Positions 9,741-17,524 of a DNA stretch of 64,000 nucleotides are shown piece by piece. The notes under the pieces are model-generated. The model searched no databases, was not told the origin of the DNA, and saw only the letters and a program-made list of their open reading frames with translations. Each line of letters opens with the position of its first letter. Position 1 is the first letter of the stretch. Position numbers and translations under genes: made by a program. Source of the DNA: Nocardia higoensis (GTDB lineage: Bacteria; Actinomycetota; Actinomycetes; Mycobacteriales; Mycobacteriaceae); the NCBI RefSeq assembly GCF_015477835.1, contig NZ_JADLQN010000001.1, forward strand, positions 1,922,001-1,986,000, in the 5' to 3' direction.

Positions 9741-12026
9741 CTACTCGGCTCCGGCATCCACGGCATCCGCGGCGGCGGGCTCCTCGGCGGCCTCCTCGAC
9801 CGGCACGAGGGAGATCTTGCCGCGGTTGTCGATGTCGGCGATCTCCACACGCAGCTTGTCGCCGACGTTCACCACGTCCTCGACCTTGGCCACGCGCTTG
9901 CCCTGCCCCAGCTTGGAGATGTGCACCAGACCGTCGCGGCCCGGCAGCAGCGAGACGAACGCGCCGAAGGCGGTGGTCTTGACGACCGTGCCCAGGAAGC
10001 GCTCGCCGACCTTCGGCAGCTGCGGGTTGGCGATGGCGTTGATCGCGTCGATCGCGGCCTGCGCCGACGGGCCGTCGGTCGCGCCGACGAACACGGTGCC
10101 GTCGTCCTCGATGGAGATGTTGGCGCCGGTGTCCTCGGTGATCTGGTTGATGACCTTGCCCTTCGGGCCGATCACCTCGCCGATCTTGTCGACCGGGATC
10201 TTGATCGCGGTGACGCGCGGCGCGTAGGGGCTCATCTCGTCCGGGGTGGCGATGGCCTCGGCCATCACGTCCAGGATCGTGGTGCGCGCGTCGTGCGCCT
10301 GGCTCAGCGCACCGGCGAGCACCTGCGAGGGGATGCCGTCGAGCTTGGTGTCCAGCTGCAGCGCGGTGACGAAGTCACGGGTGCCCGCGACCTTGAAGTC
10401 CATGTCGCCGAAGGCATCCTCGGCGCCGAGGATGTCGGTCAGCGCGACGTAGCGGATCTCGGACTCGCCCTTGTCGTTGGTGACGGTGTCCGACACCAGG
10501 CCCATCGCGATACCGGCGACCGGCGCCTTGAGCGGCACACCGGCGTTGAGCAGCGACAGCGTCGAGGCGCAGACCGAGCCCATCGAGGTGGAGCCGTTGG
10601 AGCCCAGCGCCTCGGAGACCTGACGGATGGCGTAAGGGAACTCCTCCTGGCTGGGCAGCACCGGGATCAGCGCGCGCTCGGCCAGCGCACCGTGGCCGAT
10701 CTCGCGCCGCTTGGGCGAGCCCACGCGACCGGTCTCACCGGTGGAGAACGGCGGGAAGTTGTAGTGGTGCATGTAGCGCTTGCTGGTCTCCGGGCCGAGC
10801 GAGTCGACCTGCTGGGCCATCTTGACCATGTCCAGGGTGGTGACGCCCATGATCTGGGTCTCGCCACGCTCGAACAGCGCCGAACCGTGCGCACGCGGAA
10901 TCACGGCCACCTCGGCCGAGAGCGCGCGGATGTCGGCCAGACCGCGGCCGTCGATGCGGAAACCGTCGGTCAGGATGCGCTTGCGCACCAGCTTCTTGGT
11001 GACCGAACGGAACGCCGCGCCCAGTTCCTTCTCGCGACCGGCGAACTTCTCGGCCAGCTCGTCGAGCACGGCGAGCTTGATCTCGTCGGTGCGGGCCTCA
11101 CGGGCCTGCTTGTCGGCGATGCTCAGCGCCTGGTCCAGGTCGGCCTTCGCCGCGGCCTCGACCGCCTCGAACACATCGCTCTCGTAGGGCGGGAACAGCG
11201 GGAACTCGCCGGTCGGCTTGGCGGCCAGCTCGGCCAGATCCGCCTGCGCGCGGCACAGCCGGGCGATGAACGGCTTGGCGGCCTCGAGGCCCTCGGCGAC
11301 GACGGCCTCGGTGGGCGCCTGCGCGCCACCCTCGATCAGCTCGATGACCTTGTCGGTGGCCTCGGCCTCGACCATCATGATCGCGACGTCACCGGATTCG
11401 ACGACCCGGCCCGCGACGACCATGTCGAAGACCGCGCCCTCGAGCTGCTCGACGGTCGGGAACGCGACCCACTGGCCGCTGCCGTCGTGGTCGGGGATCA
11501 GCGCGACGCGCACGCCGCCGACCGGGCCGGAGAACGGCAGGCCGGCGATCTGGGTGGAGGCGGAGGCGGCGTTGATGGCCACCACGTCGTACAGATCGTT
11601 CGGATCCAGGCTCAGCACGGTGACCACGACCTGGATCTCGTTGCGCAGGCCGTCGACGAACGACGGGCGCAGCGGACGGTCGATCAGGCGGCAGGTCAGG
11701 ATCGCGTCGGTGGAGGGACGGCCCTCACGACGGAAGAACGAACCGGGGATGCGCCCCGCGGCGTACATCCGCTCCTCGACATCCACCGTCAGCGGGAAGA
11801 AGTCGAACTGCTCCTTGGGGGACTTACCCGCGGTGGTGGCCGACAGCAGCATGTTCTCGTCGTCCAGGTAGGCCACGACCGAACCCGCGGCCTGACGGGC
11901 CAGGCGGCCGGTCTCGAAACGCACGGTGCGGGTGCCGTAGCTGCCGTTGTCGATCAGCGCGACCGACTCGAAGACACCCGGCTCGACCTCGACGGCCGAA
12001 GACTTGCGTTCAGTTGTCTGCGTCAT
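9741..12026 (-). CDS. pnp: Polyribonucleotide nucleotidyltransferase (PNPase/GpsI)
   Basis: 761 residues from ATG 12026 (MTQTTERKS). The in-frame extension to 12206 has no conserved character. PNPase degrades RNA 3'-5' by phosphorolysis and in actinobacteria also makes tails. Two RNase PH-like domains are joined by an alpha-helical linker. The KH domain (about 605-665) carries [15 protein letters not shown], and the S1 domain (about 672-742) carries [20 protein letters not shown]. The acidic, alanine-rich tail is usual. It lies downstream of rpsO, separated by a strong hairpin, the classic rpsO-pnp arrangement. Confidence 0.97.
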   Translation of the reverse strand: MTQTTERKSSAVEVEPGVFESVALIDNGSYGTRTVRFETGRLARQAAGSVVAYLDDENMLLSATTAGKSPKEQFDFFPLTVDVEERMYAAGRIPGSFFRREGRPSTDAILTCRLIDRPLRPSFVDGLRNEIQVVVTVLSLDPNDLYDVVAINAASASTQIAGLPFSGPVGGVRVALIPDHDGSGQWVAFPTVEQLEGAVFDMVVAGRVVESGDVAIMMVEAEATDKVIELIEGGAQAPTEAVVAEGLEAAKPFIARLCRAQADLAELAAKPTGEFPLFPPYESDVFEAVEAAAKADLDQALSIADKQAREARTDEIKLAVLDELAEKFAGREKELGAAFRSVTKKLVRKRILTDGFRIDGRGLADIRALSAEVAVIPRAHGSALFERGETQIMGVTTLDMVKMAQQVDSLGPETSKRYMHHYNFPPFSTGETGRVGSPKRREIGHGALAERALIPVLPSQEEFPYAIRQVSEALGSNGSTSMGSVCASTLSLLNAGVPLKAPVAGIAMGLVSDTVTNDKGESEIRYVALTDILGAEDAFGDMDFKVAGTRDFVTALQLDTKLDGIPSQVLAGALSQAHDARTTILDVMAEAIATPDEMSPYAPRVTAIKIPVDKIGEVIGPKGKVINQITEDTGANISIEDDGTVFVGATDGPSAQAAIDAINAIANPQLPKVGERFLGTVVKTTAFGAFVSLLPGRDGLVHISKLGQGKRVAKVEDVVNVGDKLRVEIADIDNRGKISLVPVEEAAEEPAAADAVDAGAE

Positions 12027-12334
12027 CTTTTCTTCTCTCAACCTCTCGTCTCGCCGGATCGCGGTGGGCGGCCCAGGAGTTCCCGGGACGCCGGACGATC
12101 CGGCTGTTGTCAGCCGTATCCGGCACGGTCGCGCGGTGACCCCCGTGGCCACGACGCGCGCACCCGGCCGGTTCCCCCTTGGGAACGGCGACGCGGAGGC
12201 GGTCATCGATCGAAGCCCGCCGGGCGGAGAGATCCGCTCGAAAGGCCACTACCGAAGACCGACGCCACGCGACGGGTGCTTACGGCTGTGCACATGTTGT
12301 TACTGCCGGAAGAGTGCTTACCCATCCAACACGA

Positions 12335-12374
12335 ATAGCCAACGGGGAAGAGTGTACGTCTCCCCGTTGGCTAT
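12335..12374 (-). terminator. rpsO-pnp intergenic hairpin
   Basis: A perfect 14-bp stem, ATAGCCAACGGGGA with TCCCCGTTGGCTAT, encloses a 12-nt loop, starting 28 bp after the rpsO stop. It is a likely rpsO terminator or attenuator and may also protect the rpsO mRNA 3' end or serve as an RNase processing site before pnp. The remaining 300 bp to the pnp start hold two copies of GTAAGCAC on the minus strand and probably the pnp promoter. Confidence 0.85.
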
Positions 12375-12401
12375 CGACCTACCGGCTCGCACAGAGCAGG
12401 T

Positions 12402-12671
12402 TCAGCGGCGCAGACCCAGGCGCTCGATCAGGGCGCGGTAGCGCTCGATGTCGTTGTCGGCCAGGTACTTCGACAGCCGCTTGCGCCGACCGATCAGCGC
12501 CATCAGGCCGTGGCGGGTGTGGTGGTCGTGCTTGTGCTGCTTCAGGTGCTCGGTGATGTCGGCGATCCGCTTGGACAGCAGCGCGATCTGCGCCTCCGGG
12601 GAGCCGGTGTCCTTCTCGTGCAGGCCGTACTCGGCCAGGATGGCCGACTTCTGTTCGGTGGTCAGCGCCAT
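12402..12671 (-). CDS. rpsO: 30S ribosomal protein S15
   Basis: 89 residues, the standard length. It binds 16S rRNA in the central domain of the small subunit. Diagnostic stretches include [27 protein letters not shown] and [12 protein letters not shown]. The start is ATG 12671 (MALTTEQK). The gene precedes pnp and is followed by the 12335-12374 hairpin. Confidence 0.98.
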   Translation of the reverse strand: MALTTEQKSAILAEYGLHEKDTGSPEAQIALLSKRIADITEHLKQHKHDHHTRHGLMALIGRRKRLSKYLADNDIERYRALIERLGLRR

Positions 12672-12828
12672 GGGGCATCCACTCCTGTTTCTCAGTTCCG
12701 CGCTCGGATGGTCTCGGGAAAGATGGTGCGACATCCCGGCCGGGCAGCCACCGCGGACCGCAGCGAACCCGAGGAGCCACCTTACCGGAGCCGGTCCGCT
12801 GGCACCGATGCGGCCCCCGGCGGGCTGA

Positions 12829-13788
12829 TCACTCGGCGAGGATGCGGCGCGCGTTGTCCACGTCGCGGCCCATCGCCTCGATCAACTGGTCGAGCCCGTC
12901 GAACTTCTCCATACCGCGCAGGTGCTCGACGAAATCGACCGCCACATGCTGGCCGTACAGGTCGGCCTTGCCGTCGATGACGTAGGCCTCGACGGTGCGG
13001 GCCCGGCCGGAGAAGGTGGGGTTGGTGCCCACGGAGATGGCGGCCATCGCCCGCTCGCCCGGGGTGACGGTGCCGATGGTGGGGCCGGGACCGAGCACGG
13101 TGAACCAGCCCGCGTAGACCCCGTCGGCGGGGATGGCCGCGAACATCGGCGGCGCGACATTGGCGGTGGGGAAACCGAGCTCACGGCCACGTCCGTCGCC
13201 GCGCACGACGACGCCCTCGACGCGATGCGGGCGGCCCAGCGCCTCGGCGGCCGACCGCATGTCCCCCGCGTCGACACAGGCGCGGATGTAGGTCGAGGAG
13301 AAGGTGACCGCGTGCTCACCGACGAGCGTGACCTCGTCGACCTCGAAACCGAAGCGCTGCCCCAGCTCTTTCATGGTCGCCACGGTGCCCGCCGCCTTCT
13401 TGCCGAAGGTGAAGTTGTCGCCCACCACCACCTCGGCGACGTGCAGCCGTTCGACCAGCAGATCGTGCACGTAGCGGCCCGGCGTGAGCTTCATGAACTC
13501 GGGGGTGAAGGGCATCACGCAGAACACATCGATGCCGAGTTCCTCGACCAGCTCGGCGCGACGGGTCAGCGTGGTCAGCTGGGCCGGATGGGAACCGGGT
13601 CGCACCACTTCCATCGGGTGCGGATCGAAGGTCATCAGCACCGCTGGAACACCGCGCGCGGCGGCCGATTTCACCGCTCTGCTGATCAGTTGCGCGTGGC
13701 CACGGTGCACTCCGTCGAAAACGCCGATCGTGAGCACGCAGCGACCCCAGTCCGCGGGCACGTCCTCGAGACTTCGCCATCTCTGCAC
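12829..13788 (-). CDS. ribF: Bifunctional riboflavin kinase / FAD synthetase
   Basis: 319 residues. It makes FMN and then FAD from riboflavin. The N-terminal nucleotidyltransferase domain shows [15 protein letters not shown] (21-35), and the C-terminal kinase domain shows [12 protein letters not shown] (200-211). Length and domain order are standard. It stands 157 bp upstream of rpsO on the same strand and is divergent from the MntR-like gene, as in mycobacteria. Confidence 0.96.
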   Translation of the reverse strand: MQRWRSLEDVPADWGRCVLTIGVFDGVHRGHAQLISRAVKSAAARGVPAVLMTFDPHPMEVVRPGSHPAQLTTLTRRAELVEELGIDVFCVMPFTPEFMKLTPGRYVHDLLVERLHVAEVVVGDNFTFGKKAAGTVATMKELGQRFGFEVDEVTLVGEHAVTFSSTYIRACVDAGDMRSAAEALGRPHRVEGVVVRGDGRGRELGFPTANVAPPMFAAIPADGVYAGWFTVLGPGPTIGTVTPGERAMAAISVGTNPTFSGRARTVEAYVIDGKADLYGQHVAVDFVEHLRGMEKFDGLDQLIEAMGRDVDNARRILAE

Positions 13789-13920
13789 ACGCGAAGCCTA
13801 CGCAAACCAGGGCGTGAACAGTATTCCGGCCAGCCGATGTCACACGCCGGGTCACATGTCGCTTCCGGTGTCGTATACGGCCGGTGAACTCGCCACGGGG
13901 ATGTGTGCAACGACGACAGA

Positions 13921-14709
13921 ATGCCTAAGCTCGCAGATGTGCCCGGTAAACGAGATGTCGCCACCCGCCGCGAGCTGAACGACGCCTCCGTGAACGCTAC
14001 GGTCGCGACGGACGCCGCGGTCGAGGGTGTCACGACGGTCGCGCCGGATCTGACCTCGGTCGCGCAGGATTATCTGAAGGTCATCTGGACCGCTCGTGAG
14101 TGGTCCCAGGAAGAGAAGGTGACCACCAAGCTGCTCGCCGAACGCATCGGCGTCTCGGCGTCCACCGTCTCCGAGGCGGTGCGCAAGCTCGCCGATCAAG
14201 GTCTGGTGGAGCACGCCCGCTACGGCTCGATCACGCTGACCGAGCACGGCAGGCGGGCGGCGGTGGCGATGGTGCGCAGGCACCGGCTGCTGGAGACGTT
14301 CCTGGTCAACGAACTCGGCTACGGCTGGGACGAGGTGCACGACGAGGCCGAGGTGCTCGAGCACGCCGTCTCCGAGTTGCTGATGGCCCGTATCGACGCC
14401 AAGCTCGGCTACCCCGACCGGGACCCGCACGGCGACCCGATCCCCTCCGTCGACGGTGACGTGCCCACTCCGCCCGCCCGCCGGCTCAGCGAGTTCACGG
14501 CGGGCCAGCACGGCCGGGTCGCCCGGATCTCCGATTTCGATCCGGACATGCTGCGCTACTTCGACTCGGTCGGCATCGCGCTGGACACCGTCATCGAGGT
14601 GGTCGAGCGCCGCGACTACGCCGGGACGATCGCGGTGCTGATCGGCGGCGCGGACACCGCGGTCGATCTGGGCAAGCCCGCGGCCGAGGCCATCTGGCTC
14701 ACCAGCTGA
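13921..14709 (+). CDS. mntR: DtxR-family metal repressor, MntR/SirR type (Rv2788-like)
   Basis: 262 residues from ATG 13921; a GTG at 13903 behind ACGGGG is an alternative start. An N-terminal extension of about 45 residues precedes the winged helix (LLAERIGVSASTVSEAVRKL). The dimerisation/metal domain contains MVRRHRLLETFLVNELGY and DEAEVLEH, followed by a C-terminal SH3-like domain. Where DtxR/IdeR have a methionine and a cysteine as ligands, this protein has D50 (AQDYLKVIW) and E144 (EVLEH), as in MntR. Manganese is therefore the likelier co-repressor. It matches the position of sirR/Rv2788 between ribF and truB. Confidence 0.87.
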   Translation: MPKLADVPGKRDVATRRELNDASVNATVATDAAVEGVTTVAPDLTSVAQDYLKVIWTAREWSQEEKVTTKLLAERIGVSASTVSEAVRKLADQGLVEHARYGSITLTEHGRRAAVAMVRRHRLLETFLVNELGYGWDEVHDEAEVLEHAVSELLMARIDAKLGYPDRDPHGDPIPSVDGDVPTPPARRLSEFTAGQHGRVARISDFDPDMLRYFDSVGIALDTVIEVVERRDYAGTIAVLIGGADTAVDLGKPAAEAIWLTS

Positions 14710-14721
14710 GCGGTCGCGGCC

Positions 14722-14740
14722 ACCGCCCGCGTGGGGCGGT
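14722..14740. terminator. Short bidirectional hairpin between mntR and truB
   Basis: ACCGCCC and GGGCGGT form a 7-bp stem with a 5-nt loop between two convergent genes, so it may end both transcripts. No U-tract is present. Confidence 0.45.
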
Positions 14741-15666
14741 CAGTCGACCAGGCCGCGCGGACGCACCACGAAGACCGGCGCGGCGCGCTTGCCCTTCTCC
14801 TCGAGCAGCGCGATCGCGGTCCCGTCGGCGGTCAGTGCGGCGTACACGCCCTTCATCCCGATCGGGTCCAGCCATCGGCCGTCCCGCAACGACCGCGCCT
14901 GTTCGTCGTCGATCGTCCGGTGCGGAAAGGCGATGCGCACAGCCTCGTCCATGTCCACGTTCAGGACGGGATCGTCGGCGAGATCGGCGAGCGTGCGGGC
15001 ATGCTCCAAGGTGAACGGACCGACCCGGGTACGCCGCAGGGCGGTCAGGTGCCCGCCGACCCCCAGAGCAGCGCCGAGATCGCGGGCCAGCGCGCGCACA
15101 TAGGTGCCCGAGGAGCATTCGACGGTCACGTCCAGATCGACGAAACCGCCTGCGGCGATGTCGCGGCGGGCGAGGACGTCGAAGCGCGACACTGTGACCG
15201 GCCGCGCCGCCAGCGTCACCTCTTCGCCCGCGCGGTGGCGGGCGTAGGCGCGTTCCCCGTCGATCTTGATGGCGCTCACCGTGGCGGGCACCTGCTGGAT
15301 GTCGCCGGTCAACGCGGCCACCCCGGCCGCGATCTCGGCGGCGGCGAGATGGGTCGCCGGGGTCGCGCTCAGCACGTCGCCTTCGGCGTCGTCGGTGGTG
15401 GTGGCACTGCCCAGCCGGATGGTGGCGGTGTAGGCCTTGGTGGTCAGGGTGAGCAGGCCGAGCAGCTTGGTGGCGCGTTCCACGCCGAGCACCAGCACGC
15501 CGGTGGCCATCGGGTCGAGGGTGCCCGCGTGCCCGATCTTGCGGGTGCCGAGGATCTTGCGGCAGCGCGCGACCACGTCGTGGCTGGTCAGCCCCCCGTC
15601 TTTGTCGACGATGAGCAGTCCGCCGAGCACGTCGACGCGACGGACCGGAGCATTCGCCGCCGCCAT
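14740..15666 (-). CDS. truB: tRNA pseudouridine(55) synthase
   Basis: 308 residues. It converts U55 in the T-loop of tRNAs. The catalytic motif GHAGTLDPMATGVLVLG (45-61) has nucleophile D51. The C-terminal region carries the PUA-like actinobacterial extension (ALTADGTAIALLEEKGKRA). The ATG at 15666 shares one base with the pptT stop (TGATG), so the two genes are translationally coupled. Confidence 0.97.
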   Translation of the reverse strand: MAAANAPVRRVDVLGGLLIVDKDGGLTSHDVVARCRKILGTRKIGHAGTLDPMATGVLVLGVERATKLLGLLTLTTKAYTATIRLGSATTTDDAEGDVLSATPATHLAAAEIAAGVAALTGDIQQVPATVSAIKIDGERAYARHRAGEEVTLAARPVTVSRFDVLARRDIAAGGFVDLDVTVECSSGTYVRALARDLGAALGVGGHLTALRRTRVGPFTLEHARTLADLADDPVLNVDMDEAVRIAFPHRTIDDEQARSLRDGRWLDPIGMKGVYAALTADGTAIALLEEKGKRAAPVFVVRPRGLVD

Positions 15667-16352
15667 CAGTCGTGCACGATCGCGGTCAGGATCAGCCCGT
15701 CGGTGATCAGCCAACGGCCCTCGAAGGAGGTCAGCGGAGTGCCGCCGTCGTTGACCTGCCCCGGCACCAGAAGCTCGGAGCGGAAGGTGCCCGCTCCCGA
15801 GATCGCGCCCGTCTCGTCCGCCGTGCCCGTCTCCTCGACGGTGAAGCCGATGCGCGCGTCCTCGAACCCGAGCCACCGCGTCGTCAGCGGAAACCACGCC
15901 TTGTAGGTCGCTTCCTTGGCGCAGAACAGCAGACGATCCAGGTGCAGCCCGGAATCGTTGCCGCGCAGCCACTCCCGCTCCTGCGGCAGACTCACCGAAT
16001 CGAGGACGCCGGGGGGCAGCGCGTCGTGCGGTTCGGCGTCGATACCGATCGACCGGAAGCGCAGCTTGTGCCCGAGCGCCGCGGCCCGGTAACCGTCGCA
16101 ATGGGTGAGACTGCCGACGATCCCGCGCGGCCACACCGGCGCGCCACGCTCGCCACGGCCGATCGCCACCGGCTTCTCGCCGAGCGCTTCCATGGCCTGG
16201 CGCGCGCAGTGCCTGGCCCCGATGAAATCGCGACGGCGCTTCTCCACCGCATTGGCGATGAGGTGCTCCTCGGCCGGATGCGCGCGCAGGTCGTCGGGGA
16301 AGTCAAGCAACTCGGCGGCGGCGACCCCGCTGGGCAGAATGTTCTCGATCAT
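15666..16352 (-). CDS. pptT: 4'-phosphopantetheinyl transferase PptT
   Basis: 228 residues. It transfers phosphopantetheine from CoA to acyl and peptidyl carrier proteins, activating mycolate, PKS and NRPS enzymes. The Sfp-type metal-binding motif is SIGIDAEPHD (101-110, D105 and E107) and the second signature is FCAKEATYKAWF (143-154, E147 and K151). The CoA-binding SLTHCDGYRAAAL lies between. It is co-transcribed with the opposing hydrolase gene upstream, as in M. tuberculosis (Rv2794c-Rv2795c). Confidence 0.95.
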   Translation of the reverse strand: MIENILPSGVAAAELLDFPDDLRAHPAEEHLIANAVEKRRRDFIGARHCARQAMEALGEKPVAIGRGERGAPVWPRGIVGSLTHCDGYRAAALGHKLRFRSIGIDAEPHDALPPGVLDSVSLPQEREWLRGNDSGLHLDRLLFCAKEATYKAWFPLTTRWLGFEDARIGFTVEETGTADETGAISGAGTFRSELLVPGQVNDGGTPLTSFEGRWLITDGLILTAIVHD

Positions 16353-16398
16353 CGCCGACGAGCCTAGTCCAGCGGATCGCGCACCGCCCCGGCCGCAC

Positions 16399-17355
16399 TC
16401 ACACGCCTCGGCGACGCTGGGCCTTGGACCGCATCTCGGCCGCCGCGGCCTCCATCTCGGGAGTCAGCCGGAAATGCCCACCCCACTTGTTGAGCGCGCC
16501 CGGCGGGTACTCGGGCGTGGGCAGGATCTGGCGAAGAAGCCGGTCCGGCAGGCCGCGGCGCTGCCATTCCCGCGGATAGCCGAGCGAGACCTCTTCGAAG
16601 CGGACGCCGTCGTAGTAGGAAGTGCGCGGAATGTGTAGATGGCCGTACACCGAGCAGACCACGTTGTAGCGGGTATGCCAGTCGGCGGTCCGCACCGTGC
16701 CGCACCACAGCGCGAACTCGGGGTAGAACAGCACATCGGTGGGCTCGCGCACGAGCGGGAAGTGGTTGATGAGCACCACAGGCGTGCCCTCGGGGAGCCC
16801 GTCGAGCTTGCGCTCGGTCACCTGCACGCGGTCGTGGCACCAGGCGTCACGGGTGAGATACGGGTCCGGCGAGAGCAGGAACTCGTCGGTGGCCACCACA
16901 TTGCGCGAGCGAGCGATGGCCAGGCCGTCAGCCTTACCCGTCGCGCCCTCGGGCAGGAACGAGTAGTCGTAGAGCAGGAACATCGGCACCAGCGTCACCG
17001 CGCCGCCGTACTCCTCGCTGCCCGCGCCACGCCAGACCGGGAACGGGTCCTCCGGCGTCACCACGTCGAGGTCGCGGCAGATCGAGACCAGGTAGTCGTA
17101 GCGCGCCACCCCGTGCATCTGCACCGGATCCTTGGCCGTGGTCCACAGCTCGTGGTTGCCCGGTACCCAGATCACCTTCGCGAACCGCTCCCGCAGCAGC
17201 CCCAGGGCCCAGCGGATCTCTTCGGTCTTCTCGCCCACGTCCCCGGCCACGATCAGCCAGTCCTCGGGCGAATCGGGCCGGATCTGTTCGACGACCGGCC
17301 GATTGCCCTGGTGGCCGACGTGAATGTCGCTCACCGCCATCAACTTGGGTATCAC
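16399..17355 (-). CDS. pptH: Phosphopantetheinyl hydrolase-like metallophosphoesterase
   Basis: 318 residues from GTG 17355, just behind GGAGCGG; ATG 17340 is possible. The calcineurin-like dimetal motifs are present: SDIHVGH (9-15), AGDVGE (37-42), VPGNHELW (64-71), with later metal-binding histidines in INHFPL and YGHLHIPR. The orthologue Rv2795c (PptH) removes phosphopantetheine from carrier proteins and opposes PptT. The pair is kept together here with a 46-bp gap. Confidence 0.88.
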   Translation of the reverse strand: MIPKLMAVSDIHVGHQGNRPVVEQIRPDSPEDWLIVAGDVGEKTEEIRWALGLLRERFAKVIWVPGNHELWTTAKDPVQMHGVARYDYLVSICRDLDVVTPEDPFPVWRGAGSEEYGGAVTLVPMFLLYDYSFLPEGATGKADGLAIARSRNVVATDEFLLSPDPYLTRDAWCHDRVQVTERKLDGLPEGTPVVLINHFPLVREPTDVLFYPEFALWCGTVRTADWHTRYNVVCSVYGHLHIPRTSYYDGVRFEEVSLGYPREWQRRGLPDRLLRQILPTPEYPPGALNKWGGHFRLTPEMEAAAAEMRSKAQRRRGV

Positions 17356-17524
17356 CCGCTCCACCTTGTCACATCGGCGGCGCCCGCTCATCCGCCCCAC
17401 CGCGCAGCTCCTTGTCGAGGCGGCCGATCCGACCGCGGTCCGCACGCAGGTGGTACCGGGCGCTGGTCGCGCAGACACTTCGGCGCAGTGGCGTGACCAT
17501 GGACGACGAGGGCCTGGAAGCGGT

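Noticed and set aside
9513..12338. 941-residue plus-strand frame opposite pnp
   Set aside because: Antisense of PNPase; composition is His/Asp/Arg/Gly-rich with no start signal.
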